Notes: generated by a model from the sequence alone, not told the origin. Counted from the first letter of the stretch, positions 40,180 through 51,211 are shown. The stretch is 64,000 bases of DNA from Tenebrionibacter intestinalis (GCF_016632365.1 NZ_JAEPBH010000002.1:62001-126000), one strand, 5' to 3'. Numbers and translations are program-made.

Positions 40180-40946
40180 TGCAGCTTTACTGGGTAGCGC
40201 TGAAAAGTATCTGGACCCGGGAAATCCATCGCTTTATGCGCATATGGGTGCAAACGCTGGTTCCGCCGGTCATCACCATGACGTTGTACTTTATTATTTT
40301 CGGTAACCTTATCGGCTCGCGAATCGGAGAAATGCACGGTTTTAGCTATATGCAGTTTATCGTGCCGGGCTTAATCATGATGGCGGTCATTACTAACGCC
40401 TATGCTAATGTCGCTTCGTCGTTCTTCAGCGCTAAATTTCAACGTAATATCGAAGAGTTGCTGGTTGCCCCTGTGCCCACGCATGTGATTATCGCCGGTT
40501 ACGTCGGCGGCGGCGTGACGCGCGGTATCTGCGTTGGGGTCCTGGTGACCATTATTTCGCTGCTGTTTGTACCGTTTCACGTTCACTCATGGCTTTTTGT
40601 CGCGCTTACGCTGCTGCTAACGGCGGTGCTGTTCTCGCTGGCAGGCCTGCTTAACGCTGTATTCGCCAAAACCTTTGACGATATCAGTCTAATCCCGACT
40701 TTTGTGCTTACCCCGCTTACTTACCTGGGCGGCGTCTTTTATTCGCTCACGCTGCTGCCGCCGTTCTGGCAGGGGCTGTCGAAGCTAAACCCAATCGTTT
40801 ATATGATAAGCGGATTTCGCTATGGTTTTCTCGGCATATCCGACGTGCCGCTGGCGTTAACGGTTGGCGTGCTGGTCGCGTTTATTGCTGTGTTTTACCT
40901 GCTGTGCTGGACGTTAATTCAGCGTGGGCGCGGGCTGCGCACCTAG
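40176..40946 (+). CDS. yadH: ABC-2 type exporter permease YadH
   Basis: This 256-aa inner-membrane permease has about six spans and the ABC-2 signature region (TYLGGVFYSLTLLPPFWQGLSKLNP). Translationally coupled to yadG (ATGA overlap), it forms a half-size export system of unknown cargo. Length equals E. coli YadH. In E. coli yadI follows directly; here that gene survives only as a remnant. Confidence 0.96.
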   Translation: MMQLYWVALKSIWTREIHRFMRIWVQTLVPPVITMTLYFIIFGNLIGSRIGEMHGFSYMQFIVPGLIMMAVITNAYANVASSFFSAKFQRNIEELLVAPVPTHVIIAGYVGGGVTRGICVGVLVTIISLLFVPFHVHSWLFVALTLLLTAVLFSLAGLLNAVFAKTFDDISLIPTFVLTPLTYLGGVFYSLTLLPPFWQGLSKLNPIVYMISGFRYGFLGISDVPLALTVGVLVAFIAVFYLLCWTLIQRGRGLRT

Positions 40947-41046
40947 GCGATACGGACGCAAGTCGTTCGGGTTGTTGTAAGTCAGCATGGCTTATTCCGG
41001 CACGCATAAACGGGTTCCTTTCCCAATGAATGGAGGCCGTAACTTG

Positions 41047-41379
41047 ATGCCGGGATGGGTGATTGTCGGGCATGATTACCTTGCCCGTGAAATACTGGCA
41101 TAGCCTGATATGCTCAGTCGCGTTATGAGTGATGCGCTGCACGATACCGACGGCGGAGACGACGTTATTTTTATCACCGCTATTGTGGGGGCGGCGGCGT
41201 TGCTTAGCCATAAGCACCCGCACTGTGAAGCGATTGCCGGCTGTAGCGCCGCGCTGCTGGCACAGATAGATGCTGGCGCTGCGTAATTCGCTGCGTTTCG
41301 CGATACGATAGTCGGGCGCGGCGGAGGTTGCGTTACCAGCCTGCGGTGCCAGCAGCGTAAACCGCTTCAGGGACAATAA
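41047..41379 (+). pseudogene. yadI: Decayed yadI (PTS EIIA mannose-type component)
   Basis: Read in one frame from ATG 41047, the sequence gives MPGWVIVGHDYLAREILA, a stop (41101), then MLSRVMSDALHDTDGGDDVI and LLSHKHPHCEAIAG, a stop (41284), then FAAFRDTIVGRGGG...CQQRK, and a last stop (41377). These pieces line up in order with E. coli YadI (MLGWVITCHDDRAQEIL..., MLSRMMCDALHETDSGEGVI, LLSHKHSRCEVISG, EFRERIVELG, WHQQQK). Codons are missing between the first two blocks. It sits in the E. coli position after yadH. The gene is dead: two in-frame stops and internal deletions. yadE, which follows in E. coli, is absent. Confidence 0.85.
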
Positions 41380-41484
41380 CGCCGCCCAGGCCCGCCGTAT
41401 AACTTGCGCGACGGCGTTAACTGGCGGCGCTGTGAAGCGGCAAGGGGGGCCTTCCCCCACAGCTTGCGGCTGCGGGGCGGGCGC

Positions 41485-41865
41485 TCAGGCAAACTGAACA
41501 GGGATGGCTTTGGCGAGGCGCTTCATTTCATTCTCGCCCTCGAAATAGGCGACTTTCGGCTGCCAGCTTTGGGCTTCGTTGTCCGGCATGGCGACATAGC
41601 TGGCGATAATCAGTATATCGCCGACGCTGGCGCAGTGCGCGGCGGCGCCGTTTACTGAAATGACCTTCGAGCCGCGCTCGCCGGAAATCGCGTAGGTGGA
41701 GAAGCGCTTGCCGTTAGTCACGTTGTAAATATCAATCGCTTCGTATTCCAGAATGCCGGCTGCATCGAGAAAATCGCGATCGATAGCGCAGGAGCCTTCA
41801 TAGTGGAGATCGGCCTGAGTCACTTTTACCCGGTGAAGCTTGCCTTGCAGCATGGTACGAATCAT
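41485..41865 (-). CDS. panD: Aspartate 1-decarboxylase proenzyme
   Basis: PanD makes beta-alanine for pantothenate. The 126-aa proenzyme is cleaved between Gly24 and Ser25 (HYEGSCAID) to form a pyruvoyl cofactor; in enterobacteria maturation needs PanZ, which is not in this window. The second conserved motif is the Asn/Gly-rich VNGAAAHCA. It is the last of the three pan genes on the minus strand, 92 bases after panC. Confidence 0.97.
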   Translation of the reverse strand: MIRTMLQGKLHRVKVTQADLHYEGSCAIDRDFLDAAGILEYEAIDIYNVTNGKRFSTYAISGERGSKVISVNGAAAHCASVGDILIIASYVAMPDNEAQSWQPKVAYFEGENEMKRLAKAIPVQFA

Positions 41866-41957
41866 AACAAAACCTTACTTTCAGTAGACATAAAGCGGGC
41901 GCAGGCTCGCGTCAGAGGAACCGTCGTCGGCAGTGTTGCCGTATTTTTATTCGGCGT

Positions 41958-42812
41958 CTACGCGCCGAACTCTACCTGCATATTATCGATAAGGCGGGCC
42001 TGGCCGAGCCAGGCCGCCAGCAAAATTACCGCGCGCTGGCTGCTGGCGTTGAGCGCCTGTAGGGTGTCTGCATCGCGGATTTGCAGATCATCGGCGCGAA
42101 AGCCTTTCTCGTTAAGGGCCTGCTCCGCGATGGCGATAATCTCGCTGGTATCACGCTGGCCGTCGCGCAGCTTCTGCGCCATGTCCTGCATTACTCTGTA
42201 CAGTCCCGGTGCGATTTTGCGCTGCTCGCCGGTCAGGTAGCCGTTGCGCGAGCTGAGCGCCAGGCCGTCTTTGGCGCGCACGGTGGGAACGCCGATAATA
42301 TCAACGTCGTAGCCCATATCGGCCGTCATTTTGCGAATCAGCGCCAGTTGTTGAAAATCTTTCTCGCCAAAGCAGGCTACGTTTGGCTGTACGAGATTAA
42401 AGAGCTTGCTGACCACGGTTGCGACGCCGCGAAAATGGCCGGGGCGGCTGACGCCCTCCAGGATATTTGAAAGCGTCGGCACCTCGACAAACGTCTGATC
42501 CGCCATGCCATGCGGGTAAAATTCGTGCGCTGTGGGGGTAAATACTACGTCCACGTTGCGGCGGTTAAGTTTTTCACAGTCTTCCTGAAGGGTGCGCGGG
42601 TAGCGCGCCAGATCGTCTGGCCTGTCAAACTGCATGGGATTAACGAAGATGCTGATGACCACAATATCGGCGCTCGCCTTTGCGGTTTCCACCAGTTTCA
42701 TATGGCCGTCGTGCAGATTGCCCATAGTGGGCACAAGCGCGATACGTTTACCTTCAAGGCGCCAGCGGCGGATCTGTTGACGCAGCAGCGGTAAGGTTTC
42801 AATAATCAGCAC
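41958..42812 (-). CDS. panC: Pantothenate synthetase
   Basis: PanC joins pantoate and beta-alanine using ATP. The 284-aa protein has the nucleotidyltransferase HIGH-like motif [20 protein letters not shown] and the KMSKS-like ALSSRNGYL. The start is GTG 42812 ([16 protein letters not shown] follows), with AGGAGA upstream. The longer frame runs back into panB and is rejected because it would add 61 residues not found in the family. panB ends 13 bases upstream. Confidence 0.96.
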   Translation of the reverse strand: MLIIETLPLLRQQIRRWRLEGKRIALVPTMGNLHDGHMKLVETAKASADIVVISIFVNPMQFDRPDDLARYPRTLQEDCEKLNRRNVDVVFTPTAHEFYPHGMADQTFVEVPTLSNILEGVSRPGHFRGVATVVSKLFNLVQPNVACFGEKDFQQLALIRKMTADMGYDVDIIGVPTVRAKDGLALSSRNGYLTGEQRKIAPGLYRVMQDMAQKLRDGQRDTSEIIAIAEQALNEKGFRADDLQIRDADTLQALNASSQRAVILLAAWLGQARLIDNMQVEFGA

Positions 42813-42825
42813 AACTTTTCTCCTG

Positions 42826-43620
42826 TCAGTGAAAACTGTGTTCTTTGCCCGGATAGATGCCGGATTCAACTTCGGCAATATACTGGCGCACGGCGCTGCG
42901 AATGTCTCCGGCTTCGGCAAGAAAGTTTTTGGCAAATTTAGGAACGTGACCGCCGGTAATGCCCAGCGCATCGTGCATGACCAGGATCTGTCCATCGGTG
43001 CCGTTTCCGGCGCCGATGCCGATTGTTGGAATGCTCAGCGCTTCGCTAACCCGCGTTGCCAGCTCTGCGGGCACGCATTCCAGCACCATTAGTTGGGCGC
43101 CTGCGGCTTCCAGCGCCAGCGCGTCGTCGAGCAGCGTTTGCGCCGCGTTATCACCACGGCCCTGGATTTTATAACCGCCAAAAATATTGACCGACTGCGG
43201 CGTCAGACCAAGATGGCCGCATACAGGAACGGCGCGTTTGGTCAGCATATCGATTGTATCGGCCAGCCAGCGTCCGCCTTCAAGCTTCACCATATTGGCC
43301 CCGGCGCGCATGACTGCAGCGGCGCTTTCGCAGGCCTGCGTCGGCGTAGCGTAAGCCATAAACGGCAGGTCGGCCAGCAGCAGGCTGGCAGGCGCGCCGC
43401 GTCGCACGGCGCGGGTACACCAGACGATATCCTCAACGGTGACCGGCAGCGTGGAGTCATGGCCCAGCATGGTCATGCCCAGCGAATCGCCCACCAGCAT
43501 AACGCCTATGCCTTCGTCAGCGAACAGTTTCGCGAAGCTGAAGTCGTAGGCGGTGAGCGTGGCGAATTTTTTCTGCTGCTGCTTAAACTGGCGAAGGTGG
43601 GTAAGGGTGGTTGGCTTCAT
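42826..43620 (-). CDS. panB: 3-methyl-2-oxobutanoate hydroxymethyltransferase
   Basis: PanB converts alpha-ketoisovalerate and methylene-tetrahydrofolate to ketopantoate, the first committed step to pantothenate. The 264-aa TIM-barrel decamer-type enzyme carries [19 protein letters not shown] (metal-binding Asp), GGYKIQGR and [15 protein letters not shown]-like core motifs ([12 protein letters not shown]). It leads the panBCD cluster, with folK 173 bases upstream on the same strand, as in E. coli. Confidence 0.97.
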   Translation of the reverse strand: MKPTTLTHLRQFKQQQKKFATLTAYDFSFAKLFADEGIGVMLVGDSLGMTMLGHDSTLPVTVEDIVWCTRAVRRGAPASLLLADLPFMAYATPTQACESAAAVMRAGANMVKLEGGRWLADTIDMLTKRAVPVCGHLGLTPQSVNIFGGYKIQGRGDNAAQTLLDDALALEAAGAQLMVLECVPAELATRVSEALSIPTIGIGAGNGTDGQILVMHDALGITGGHVPKFAKNFLAEAGDIRSAVRQYIAEVESGIYPGKEHSFH

Positions 43621-43793
43621 ACTATCCCCTGTCTGATAATGTGCAGGCGGTATTTCAGCAACGCGCCTGCACCCGTGGATAGCGCATTCTGGAAGATTCG
43701 AAAGCTGAATGCCAGTATTTTGAGATTATTCCATTTTCATGAGCGGGCGCGCTACGTTAACGCCGCGGCGTAACTTATGAAACCGGCTGCGGG

Positions 43794-44273
43794 TTACCAG
43801 CGCGGCGGCGGCGTTTCGTGCAGGCGCGCCAGACAGTTTTGCAGCGTGTCGCCATCCGGAAACGTAAGCTGTGGGGCGATTTCTGCGAGCGGATAGAGCA
43901 TAAACATCCGATTTTTCATGTCGTAATGCGGTACGGTAAGGCGGCTGGTGCGGTGCGTTTCGTTGCCAAATAGCAGTATATCGAGATCCAGCGTACGCGG
44001 CCCCCAGCGTTCGTTTTTACGTTCGCGGCCCTGCCGCTGCTCAATATGTTGGGTGTGCTCCAGCAGTTGGTGGGCATTAAGCGCCGTATCGAGCGCGGCT
44101 ACGGCATTAAGGTAATCGGGCTGATCCGGTGGACCAAGCGGCGGGGTGCGGTAAAACGAAGAAACCGCCAACAGGCGGCTTTCAGGAATATTGCCCAGCG
44201 CCTGGATGGCGGCCGTGGCCTGCGCCAGCGGCGCGGCCAGGTTACTGCCGATAGCGATGTAGCACAGCGTCAC
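43794..44273 (-). CDS. folK: 2-amino-4-hydroxy-6-hydroxymethyldihydropteridine pyrophosphokinase
   Basis: FolK (HPPK) transfers pyrophosphate from ATP to hydroxymethyldihydropterin in folate synthesis. The 159-aa length equals E. coli. It has the opening IAIGSNL, the pterin loop [10 protein letters not shown] and the ATP/Mg motif [15 protein letters not shown]. Its start overlaps the pcnB stop by 4 bases, so translation is coupled; this folK-pcnB link is conserved. Confidence 0.97.
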   Translation of the reverse strand: MTLCYIAIGSNLAAPLAQATAAIQALGNIPESRLLAVSSFYRTPPLGPPDQPDYLNAVAALDTALNAHQLLEHTQHIEQRQGRERKNERWGPRTLDLDILLFGNETHRTSRLTVPHYDMKNRMFMLYPLAEIAPQLTFPDGDTLQNCLARLHETPPPRW

Positions 44274-45664
44274 GCGCTGCCCTCACGCTTTGGCGCGCGG
44301 CGTCGCGGGCGGCGTTGACGGCGTCGGCCAGCCGGGTCTTCGCCCAGTTGCCCAATCAACTCTTTCTGACGCGGCGGCGGCGCAGACTGAAATTCACCCC
44401 ACCACTGGGCCAGGCGCTGTAGCTCCGGGTTGTTTTCCGCTTCTGCGCGCAGCTCCAGCAGGTCATAAGCGGCGCGGAATTTAGGGTGCTCCATGAGCTT
44501 CCAGGCGCGTTTACCCTGGCGTTTGGACAGGCGTAACTGCAACTGCCAGATATCGCGAATCAGCGAAGTGATGCGCCTGGGAATGGCGAGTGAGCGACAG
44601 GCTTCATCCAGTATTTCATTCATCGCCAGCGCAAAAGCGTCATAGTAGGCCAGCCCGCTTTCCTGAGCCAGCTTTTGCGCCATCTCAAGCTGCGGGTACC
44701 AGAACAGCGCGGCAAACAGAAACGCCGGATTCACGCGCATATTGTTATGAATGCGGTTATCCGTGTTTTTCAGCACCTGCGCGATGATGCGCTCCATATT
44801 GCTGTCGCCGTTGCTGGTCAGATAGCGGGTAATAACCGGAAACAGCGGTTGTAACAGGTTGTACTCACTAAGCCGGCGCCAGGTTTCATAACCGTAACCG
44901 GCCTGAAGCAGCTTCAGGGACTCTTCAAACAGGCGTGCGGGCGGTACATCATTAATCAGCGTCGCCAGGCGCGCAATGGGCTCGCCGGTTGCCGGGCAAA
45001 TGGACATGCCCAGTTTGGCGGCGAAACGTACCGCGCGCAGCATCCGCACGGGATCTTCGCGATAGCGGGTTTCCGGGTCGCCAATCAGGCGAATAACGCC
45101 GTTATGTAAATCGTTCAGGCCGCCGGTGTAATCGCGCACGGTAAAATCCGCGGCGCTGTAATAGAGGCTGTTGATAGTGAAATCGCGGCGCTGGGCGTCT
45201 TCTTCAATGGAGCCGAAAATATTATCACGCAGCAGCATACCGTTCTGGCCGCGTTGGGAAAGCTGGCGGTCCGCCTGCTCTTCATGGTGGCCGCGGAATG
45301 TGGCGACTTCGATAATTTCGGGACCGAACATAATATGGGCCAGGCGGAAACGACGGCCCACCAGACGGCAGTTACGAAACAGCTTGCGTACCTGATCCGG
45401 CGTGGCGTTAGTCGTAACGTCGAAATCTTTTGGTTTTTTGCCCAGCAGCAGATCGCGAACGCCGCCGCCAACCAGGTAGGCCTCATAGCCCGCCTTGTTA
45501 AGACGATAAAGTACTTTGAGGGCGTTTTCGCTGATATCTTTGCGGGAAATAGTATGCCGATCGCGCGGGACAACCGTTATATGCGGCTGGGTGGTTTGTT
45601 CTGTGGCCACGCTCTCTTCGCGGTTCAGCACTTTGCGGCAAAAATTAGCGACTCGGGTAAAAAT
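44270..45664 (-). CDS. pcnB: Poly(A) polymerase I, AUU start
   Basis: PcnB adds 3' poly(A) tails that speed RNA decay and is needed for ColE1-type plasmid copy control. The class II nucleotidyltransferase core is [22 protein letters not shown] with the catalytic Asp pair, followed by the RNA-binding domain and a C-terminal Arg-rich tail ([15 protein letters not shown]). The start is set at ATT 45664 ([12 protein letters not shown] follows), as E. coli pcnB uses AUU. GAGG lies 9 bases before it. The gene caller's TTG start 7 codons upstream is less likely. Length 464 aa versus 465 in E. coli. gluQ ends 61 bases upstream. Confidence 0.93.
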   Translation of the reverse strand: MFTRVANFCRKVLNREESVATEQTTQPHITVVPRDRHTISRKDISENALKVLYRLNKAGYEAYLVGGGVRDLLLGKKPKDFDVTTNATPDQVRKLFRNCRLVGRRFRLAHIMFGPEIIEVATFRGHHEEQADRQLSQRGQNGMLLRDNIFGSIEEDAQRRDFTINSLYYSAADFTVRDYTGGLNDLHNGVIRLIGDPETRYREDPVRMLRAVRFAAKLGMSICPATGEPIARLATLINDVPPARLFEESLKLLQAGYGYETWRRLSEYNLLQPLFPVITRYLTSNGDSNMERIIAQVLKNTDNRIHNNMRVNPAFLFAALFWYPQLEMAQKLAQESGLAYYDAFALAMNEILDEACRSLAIPRRITSLIRDIWQLQLRLSKRQGKRAWKLMEHPKFRAAYDLLELRAEAENNPELQRLAQWWGEFQSAPPPRQKELIGQLGEDPAGRRRQRRPRRRAPKREGSA

Positions 45665-45725
45665 AATGCACCTCGGATGTGTCAATCAATATTCAGACAA
45701 AAAAACTGCGGCTCATCATAGCTTG

Positions 45726-46607
45726 TTATGACGCGTTTGAGAATGCCGGATTCAACGGCACGTCGGCGAGCGTCCAGCGCGTTGCCGCTTCGTTTAACAG
45801 CGCTTCGGCTGACATATCGCGCCAGCCCGGGTTGATCGGCTGGTTAAGGAAACGCAGCGCCTGCACAAGCGTTGGGCGCGGGTCGCCTGCGGGTAACGCT
45901 GGCGCATGGTTTTGCTTGGACAGCTTGTTGCCTTGTTCATTGAGCGCCAGCGGCAAATGGACATATCCTGGCGTTTCCCAGCCGAACGTGCGATAAAGCG
46001 CAATCTGGCGCACCGTTGGCGCAATTAAATCCGCGCCGCGCACAATTTCGGTCACGCCCTGAAAGTGGTCGTCAACCACCACGGCAAGGTTGTAAGCAAA
46101 TAAACCATCGCGGCGGTGAATAATAAAGTCTTCGCACGCCAGCGCGTTGTCGGCGTGAATCTCGCCGCGTAGCCCATCCTGAAAAGCGAACACCGGCGCC
46201 GTCTGGCGCAGACGCGCGGCGGCATGCGCCGGGCCGAGATGGCGCTCGCGGCAGCGGCCGTCATAAACGCCGCCGTGTTGCTGAATGCGGCGGCGGGAGC
46301 AGTCGCAGTAATAGCTAAGCTGCCGCGCGTGCAGCCAGGCCAGCGCTTCGCGGTAGGCGTCGTGGCGGCGCGACTGCCACAGTACCTCGCCGTCCCAGCG
46401 CAGGCCGTAGCGTTCAAGCTGATGGAGTATGGTATCGGCGGCGCCGGGCGCTTCGCGGGGAGGATCGATATCTTCAATGCGCACCAGCCACCGTCCGCGA
46501 CAGGAACGCGCCTGAAGCCAGCTACCAAGGGCGGCAATCAGCGAGCCAAAATGTAGCTCGCCTGATGGAGAAGGGGCAAAACGCCCGGTATAGTTTTGCT
46601 GATGCAT
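45726..46607 (-). CDS. gluQ: Glutamyl-Q tRNA(Asp) synthetase
   Basis: GluQ attaches glutamate to queuosine at position 34 of tRNA(Asp). The 293-aa protein is a truncated GluRS without an anticodon domain. It has the HIGH-like motif [13 protein letters not shown], a zinc site with YYCDC and the later Cys in GRCRE, and the KMSKS-like NKLSKQN. dksA lies directly upstream (56 bases), an arrangement conserved in enterobacteria; GluQ is commonly expressed by read-through from dksA. Slightly shorter than in E. coli. Confidence 0.96.
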   Translation of the reverse strand: MHQQNYTGRFAPSPSGELHFGSLIAALGSWLQARSCRGRWLVRIEDIDPPREAPGAADTILHQLERYGLRWDGEVLWQSRRHDAYREALAWLHARQLSYYCDCSRRRIQQHGGVYDGRCRERHLGPAHAAARLRQTAPVFAFQDGLRGEIHADNALACEDFIIHRRDGLFAYNLAVVVDDHFQGVTEIVRGADLIAPTVRQIALYRTFGWETPGYVHLPLALNEQGNKLSKQNHAPALPAGDPRPTLVQALRFLNQPINPGWRDMSAEALLNEAATRWTLADVPLNPAFSNAS

Positions 46608-46663
46608 AGGCAGAAAATAAGGCGGGGCAGGCGCCCGCCTTTTTATATGCGTGGCGCGTGAAG

Positions 46664-47119
46664 TTAACCGGCCATCTGTTTTTCGCGGATTTCCGCCAGC
46701 GTTTTGCAGTCAATGCACAAATCGGCAGTTGGCCGGGCCTCAAGACGGCGGATACCGATTTCGACGCCGCAGGATTCGCAGTAGCCGAAATCTTCTTCTT
46801 CCACTTTCTTAAGCGTTTTTTCGATCTTCTTGATCAGTTTGCGTTCACGGTCACGGTTGCGCAGTTCAAGGCTGAATTCCTCTTCCTGGGCGGCGCGGTC
46901 AACCGGATCAGGGAAGTTAGCAGCTTCATCCTGCATATGGGTAACAGTACGGTCAACTTCATCCCGAAGCTGGTTACGCCACGCTTCAAGGATACGCCTG
47001 AAATGCGCTAGCTGGGCTTCGTTCATATACTCTTCGCCCGGTTTCTCCTGATATGGCTCCACCCCAGCGATGGCGAGAATACTCAGGGACGATGTTTTAC
47101 GGTTTTGCCCTTCTTGCAT
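46664..47119 (-). CDS. dksA: RNA polymerase-binding transcription factor DksA
   Basis: DksA works with ppGpp in the RNA polymerase secondary channel to switch off rRNA promoters and activate amino acid genes. The 151-aa protein has a coiled-coil with acidic tip residues (NFPDPVDRA, the two Asp being the functional pair) and a zinc finger CESCG...CIDCK. Against E. coli I see only about one difference, Glu for Asp in the KKVEEEDFG segment. ATG 47119 (MQEGQNRK) is the family start; the frame adds 6 codons upstream. Confidence 0.98.
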   Translation of the reverse strand: MQEGQNRKTSSLSILAIAGVEPYQEKPGEEYMNEAQLAHFRRILEAWRNQLRDEVDRTVTHMQDEAANFPDPVDRAAQEEEFSLELRNRDRERKLIKKIEKTLKKVEEEDFGYCESCGVEIGIRRLEARPTADLCIDCKTLAEIREKQMAG

Positions 47120-47293
47120 GTTGCTTCTCCTTAACACGCACTATCGATCCCCATTGGAGGGGGAAAAAACAGGCCGCTATAAATAACAGAAGCTTTTCCG
47201 TATGGCAATTGTATTAAATCCTCCTCTTGACAAGCCTGTGAAGAAAAGCGTATTGGTTTGCGGTCCGGACGCGTAAGTAAGCCTAATGTATTT

Positions 47294-47998
47294 TCATACA
47301 CTGACAGGAACAGGGGAAACAAGCGTTATTGCCGCCGGGTTCATTTCCGCTTTCCAGGCCAGAATGTCTACGCCGCATTGAGCTGCTTCGTATAACAGAC
47401 GGGCGTATTTATCATCAATATGTTGCGCTGCCGCCACGCTGTCGATAGCGGAATGGAGCACGGCAAACAGCAATACCGCGCGTTTTCCATCATGAGCGAC
47501 GCTCATGAGTTCCCGTAAATGCTTTTGTCCACGCAGCGTTACGGCATCAGGAAAAAAGCCATTGTTTTGTTCAGCCAGCGTGACTGATTTCACTTCAATA
47601 TAGCAGTCAACCCGATTATCCGCCTGTAGCTTAAAATCTATCCGGCTTCGCTCGGCGCCATATTTAACTTCGCTAAGTATATTCTTATAGCCGCGTAAGT
47701 CCGGAATTCGTCCTTCACTTATTGCTTCTTTTACAACGGCGTTGGCCCGTAACGTATTGACACAAATTATTGCGCCATTTTGCGTTTGCGTGAGCTCCCA
47801 GGTATGGGGGTATTTACGCGTAGCGCTGGGGGAGGTGGAATACCATACGGTGTCGCCTGGCGTGGCGCAGCCGGTCATCGCACCGGTATTCGGGCAGTGT
47901 AGCGTGAGTAACCGACCGTCGGGCGTGATCACATCGGCAAGAAAACGCTTATAGCGTTTAATCAGCGTAGCGGGCTCAAGCGGGGAGGTGAATTCCAT
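47294..47998 (-). CDS. sfsA: DNA-binding sugar fermentation stimulation protein SfsA
   Basis: This 234-aa protein of the SfsA family carries an OB-like N-terminal domain and a nuclease-like fold ([53 protein letters not shown]). In E. coli it stimulates maltose gene expression when overproduced; its exact activity is unclear. ATG 47998 ([13 protein letters not shown]) matches E. coli; the 8 codons upstream are discarded. It follows thpR on the same strand with a 13-base gap. Confidence 0.96.
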   Translation of the reverse strand: MEFTSPLEPATLIKRYKRFLADVITPDGRLLTLHCPNTGAMTGCATPGDTVWYSTSPSATRKYPHTWELTQTQNGAIICVNTLRANAVVKEAISEGRIPDLRGYKNILSEVKYGAERSRIDFKLQADNRVDCYIEVKSVTLAEQNNGFFPDAVTLRGQKHLRELMSVAHDGKRAVLLFAVLHSAIDSVAAAQHIDDKYARLLYEAAQCGVDILAWKAEMNPAAITLVSPVPVSV

Positions 47999-48011
47999 AC
48001 TTTTCCTTTTA

Positions 48012-48548
48012 TTAAGGGGCATTGCCTAGCGGCCAGCGCGATAGTAAGCGATAGTGCGTACGGCCGCGTTCGAACACCGACGCATAAAGCGCAAATGCAT
48101 TGACCGGCCATTGCCAGGCGAAGCCGGGGGGCGGCAACGATACGCTATCGCTTGCCTGTCGATAGAGCGTAACGTGGGGGTGAAACGGCTGAGGATTCTG
48201 AGCGCAGCCGCTGCGGGCAGCCTGCGAGCGCAGTATTGAGGCAAGTTGCAACAGCCCGCGCGGCGTGCGGCGCGGCCCGAGCCATACAACGCGCGGGCGC
48301 GGCCAGTGGCCGGCGTCGTTTAGCGTCAGGGTAAAACCTGGCTGACGGATACGCCCGGCTAACGTGCAGAGCGCCTGCTGTTTTTGCGCGCCGATTTCGC
48401 CGAGAAACGCCAGCGTCATGTGCAAATTAGCTGCGGCGACCGGGCGGCCTGCGTGCGCAGGAAAGCATTGCGCGCGCCAGTAGACTATCTGTTGCTGAAG
48501 TTCGTCAGGTATTTCAAGGGCGAAAAACAGGCGGCGGGTCGTGGACAT
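48012..48548 (-). CDS. thpR: RNA 2',3'-cyclic phosphodiesterase ThpR (LigT)
   Basis: This 178-aa 2H phosphoesterase has the two catalytic HxTx motifs at His43-Thr45 ([10 protein letters not shown]) and His125-Thr127 (HPHVTLYR). Family members open 2',3'-cyclic phosphates and show reversible 2'-5' RNA ligase activity in vitro. It is transcribed with sfsA and divergent from hrpB. Length fits E. coli (176 aa). Confidence 0.95.
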   Translation of the reverse strand: MSTTRRLFFALEIPDELQQQIVYWRAQCFPAHAGRPVAAANLHMTLAFLGEIGAQKQQALCTLAGRIRQPGFTLTLNDAGHWPRPRVVWLGPRRTPRGLLQLASILRSQAARSGCAQNPQPFHPHVTLYRQASDSVSLPPPGFAWQWPVNAFALYASVFERGRTHYRLLSRWPLGNAP

Positions 48549-48684
48549 AGCTCTCTCTCATGCGGGCCGGGGTATTTCCGGCGGGCTGCGTTTTAAATCG
48601 GCAATGCCACAATGGCGCAGCGTGCGGTGAACGGCGTCGATGCTACAATGTCGCCGTTTATTTGTTAACCCCGGGGTGTTTTTT

Positions 48685-51117
48685 GTGACTACTTTACCCG
48701 TTGAGGCCGTGCTGCCTGAGCTGTTGTCGGCGCTGGAGCGCGCGCCGCAGGTGTTGCTTAACGCGCCCACTGGCGCAGGCAAATCGACCTGGCTGCCGCT
48801 GGCGCTGCTGCGCGAGCGCAAGCCCACAGGCCGTATTATTATGCTGGAACCGCGGCGGCTGGCCGCGCGCAACGTGGCGCAGCGGCTTGCAGAACAGCTT
48901 GGCGAGCAGCCGGGTGAAACCGTGGGGTATCGTATGCGAGCCGAAAGTTGCGTGGGGCCGCAAACCCGGCTGGAGGTCGTGACCGAAGGCATACTCACAC
49001 GCATGATCCAGCGCGACCCGGCGCTTAGCGGCGTGTCGCTGGTGTTGCTCGATGAGTTCCACGAGCGCAGCCTCCAGGCGGATTTGGCGCTGGCGCTGCT
49101 GCTGGAGGTGCAACAGGGGCTGCGTGATGACTTACAACTGCTAATCATGTCGGCCACGCTCGACAGCACGCGGCTGAGCGCGCTGTTGCCGCAGGCGCCG
49201 GTGATTGTTTCTGAAGGCCGCGCCTGGCCGGTAACGCGCCGTTTCCAGGCGCTGCCTGCGCATCAGCGCTTTGATGAGGCGGTAGCCATCGCTACGGCGC
49301 AACTTATGCGCGAGGAGCCGGGGTCATTGCTATTGTTTCTGCCCGGCGTAGGGGAGATTGAGCGTGTGCAGGCGCTATTGCGCGAGCGGGTGGCGGCGGA
49401 TGTTATACTGTGTCCGCTTTACGGCGCGCTGCCGCTGGAGGCGCAGCGTCGCGCGATTCTTCCCGCCGCGCGCGGTCAGCGCAAAGTGGTGCTGGCGACG
49501 AATATTGCGGAAACCAGTTTGACGATTGAAGGTATTCGGCTGGTGGTGGACGCCGCGCTGGAGCGCGTGGCGAAGTTTGAGCCGCGCAGCGGCCTGACGC
49601 GGCTGGCGACTCAGCGCGTCAGCCAGGCTTCAATGATCCAGCGCGCGGGCCGCGCCGGGCGGCTTGAGCCGGGCGTCTGTCTGCACCTGATCGGGGCTGA
49701 GCAGGCGGCGCGCGCGGCGGCCCAGGCTGAGCCGGAAATACTGCAAAGCGATTTATCGGGGCTGCTGCTGGAGCTGTGCCAGTGGGGCTGCTGCGACGTC
49801 ACGCAAATGTGTTGGCTGGACGCGCCGCCAGCGGCGAACCTGGCTGCCGCGCGCCGCCTGCTTGCCTCGCTCGGCGCGCTGGACGATGCCGGGCGTCTGA
49901 CAGCCCGTGGTCGGCAGATGGCGCAAATGGGTATAGATCCGCGGCTGGCGGCGATGCTGACTTCGGCGCAAAGCCGTGACGAGCAGGCCACAGCGGCGCG
50001 CCTGGCGGCTATCCTTGAAGAACCGCCGCGCGCTGGCGACAGCGATCTGCGTAATGCGCTGGCGCGTGGCCAGAACCACTGGCGACAGCGCGCGCGCCAG
50101 CTTAGCCGGCGTCTGGAAAACCAGGGCGGTGAGTGCGATGCCGCGTTAGCCGCCGGATTGCTGGCGGCCGGCTTTGCTGACCGTATCGCCCGCCGTCGCG
50201 GTCAGGAAGGGCGCTACCAGTTGGCGAACGGTATGGGCGCAATGCTTGAGCGCGATGATGCGCTCACGCGTTATGAGTGGCTTATCGCACCGCTGCTGCT
50301 GCAGGGGGACCGTTCGCCGGACGCCCGCATTCTGCAGGCGCTGCCGCTGGATATTGACGCGCTGATGGCGCACTATCCGCATTTGCTTGTACAGAGCGAC
50401 AGCGTAGAGTGGGACGACGATAAAGGCACGCTCAGGGCCTGGCGACGCTGGCGTATTGGCCAGTTAACGATAAAGCGTCAGCCGCTGAACCAGCCCACAG
50501 AGTCTGAGTTACACCAGGCTATGCTTAACGGTATCCGCGATAAAGGGCTGGGCGTGCTTGACTGGAGTGAATCGGTATCGCAGCTTCGCCTGCGGCTAAT
50601 GTGCGCCGCGCGCTGGCTGCCGGAGCATCCGTGGCCTGAGGTCGATGATGCCGCGCTGCTGGCCTCGCTGGAGCGCTGGCTGCTGCCGCAGTTGGGCGGC
50701 GTGCGTTCATTGCAGGCGCTTAAGCGCGTCGATCTGACTCAGGCGCTGTATAGCCTGCTTGACTGGCCGCAGCGTCAACGGCTGGATAGAGAGCTGCCTG
50801 AGCATTACACTGTGCCGACCGGCAGCCGTATTGCCATTCGCTATGATGCGCAAAACCCGCCTGCGCTGGCGGTGCGAATGCAGGAAATGTTCGGCGAGGC
50901 CCGAACGCCCGCTATCGCCAGCGGCCGCGTGCCATTGGTGCTGGAACTGCTCTCGCCTGCGCGGCGTCCGTTACAGATAACCCGCGATCTTGCGGCCTTC
51001 TGGCGCGGCGCTTACCGCGATGTGCAAAAAGAAATGAAAGGGCGTTATCCGAAACACGTATGGCCCGACGATCCGTCTTCTGCTGCGCCTACCCGACGCA
51101 CTAAAAAATATCAGTAG
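48685..51117 (+). CDS. hrpB: ATP-dependent RNA helicase HrpB
   Basis: This 810-aa DEAH-type helicase (E. coli 809) has Walker A APTGAGKST, DEFH box in VLLDEFHERSL, motif III MSATLD, motif VI QRAGRAGRLEPG, then the HA2-like and C-terminal HrpB domains. Its cellular job is not known. The start GTG 48685 (TTLPVEAVLPELL) aligns with E. coli; the longer frame begins 15 codons upstream in the thpR-hrpB gap. mrcB follows on the same strand. Confidence 0.94.
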   Translation: MTTLPVEAVLPELLSALERAPQVLLNAPTGAGKSTWLPLALLRERKPTGRIIMLEPRRLAARNVAQRLAEQLGEQPGETVGYRMRAESCVGPQTRLEVVTEGILTRMIQRDPALSGVSLVLLDEFHERSLQADLALALLLEVQQGLRDDLQLLIMSATLDSTRLSALLPQAPVIVSEGRAWPVTRRFQALPAHQRFDEAVAIATAQLMREEPGSLLLFLPGVGEIERVQALLRERVAADVILCPLYGALPLEAQRRAILPAARGQRKVVLATNIAETSLTIEGIRLVVDAALERVAKFEPRSGLTRLATQRVSQASMIQRAGRAGRLEPGVCLHLIGAEQAARAAAQAEPEILQSDLSGLLLELCQWGCCDVTQMCWLDAPPAANLAAARRLLASLGALDDAGRLTARGRQMAQMGIDPRLAAMLTSAQSRDEQATAARLAAILEEPPRAGDSDLRNALARGQNHWRQRARQLSRRLENQGGECDAALAAGLLAAGFADRIARRRGQEGRYQLANGMGAMLERDDALTRYEWLIAPLLLQGDRSPDARILQALPLDIDALMAHYPHLLVQSDSVEWDDDKGTLRAWRRWRIGQLTIKRQPLNQPTESELHQAMLNGIRDKGLGVLDWSESVSQLRLRLMCAARWLPEHPWPEVDDAALLASLERWLLPQLGGVRSLQALKRVDLTQALYSLLDWPQRQRLDRELPEHYTVPTGSRIAIRYDAQNPPALAVRMQEMFGEARTPAIASGRVPLVLELLSPARRPLQITRDLAAFWRGAYRDVQKEMKGRYPKHVWPDDPSSAAPTRRTKKYQ

Positions 51118-51211
51118 CGCGAGCGGAGCATTTGAGACGTTTCTACTTTCATAAGACGCGCAGGACATGACAATCAGGTCCCTGCGACACGAACTTGTGT
51201 GGAGAAAGAGC

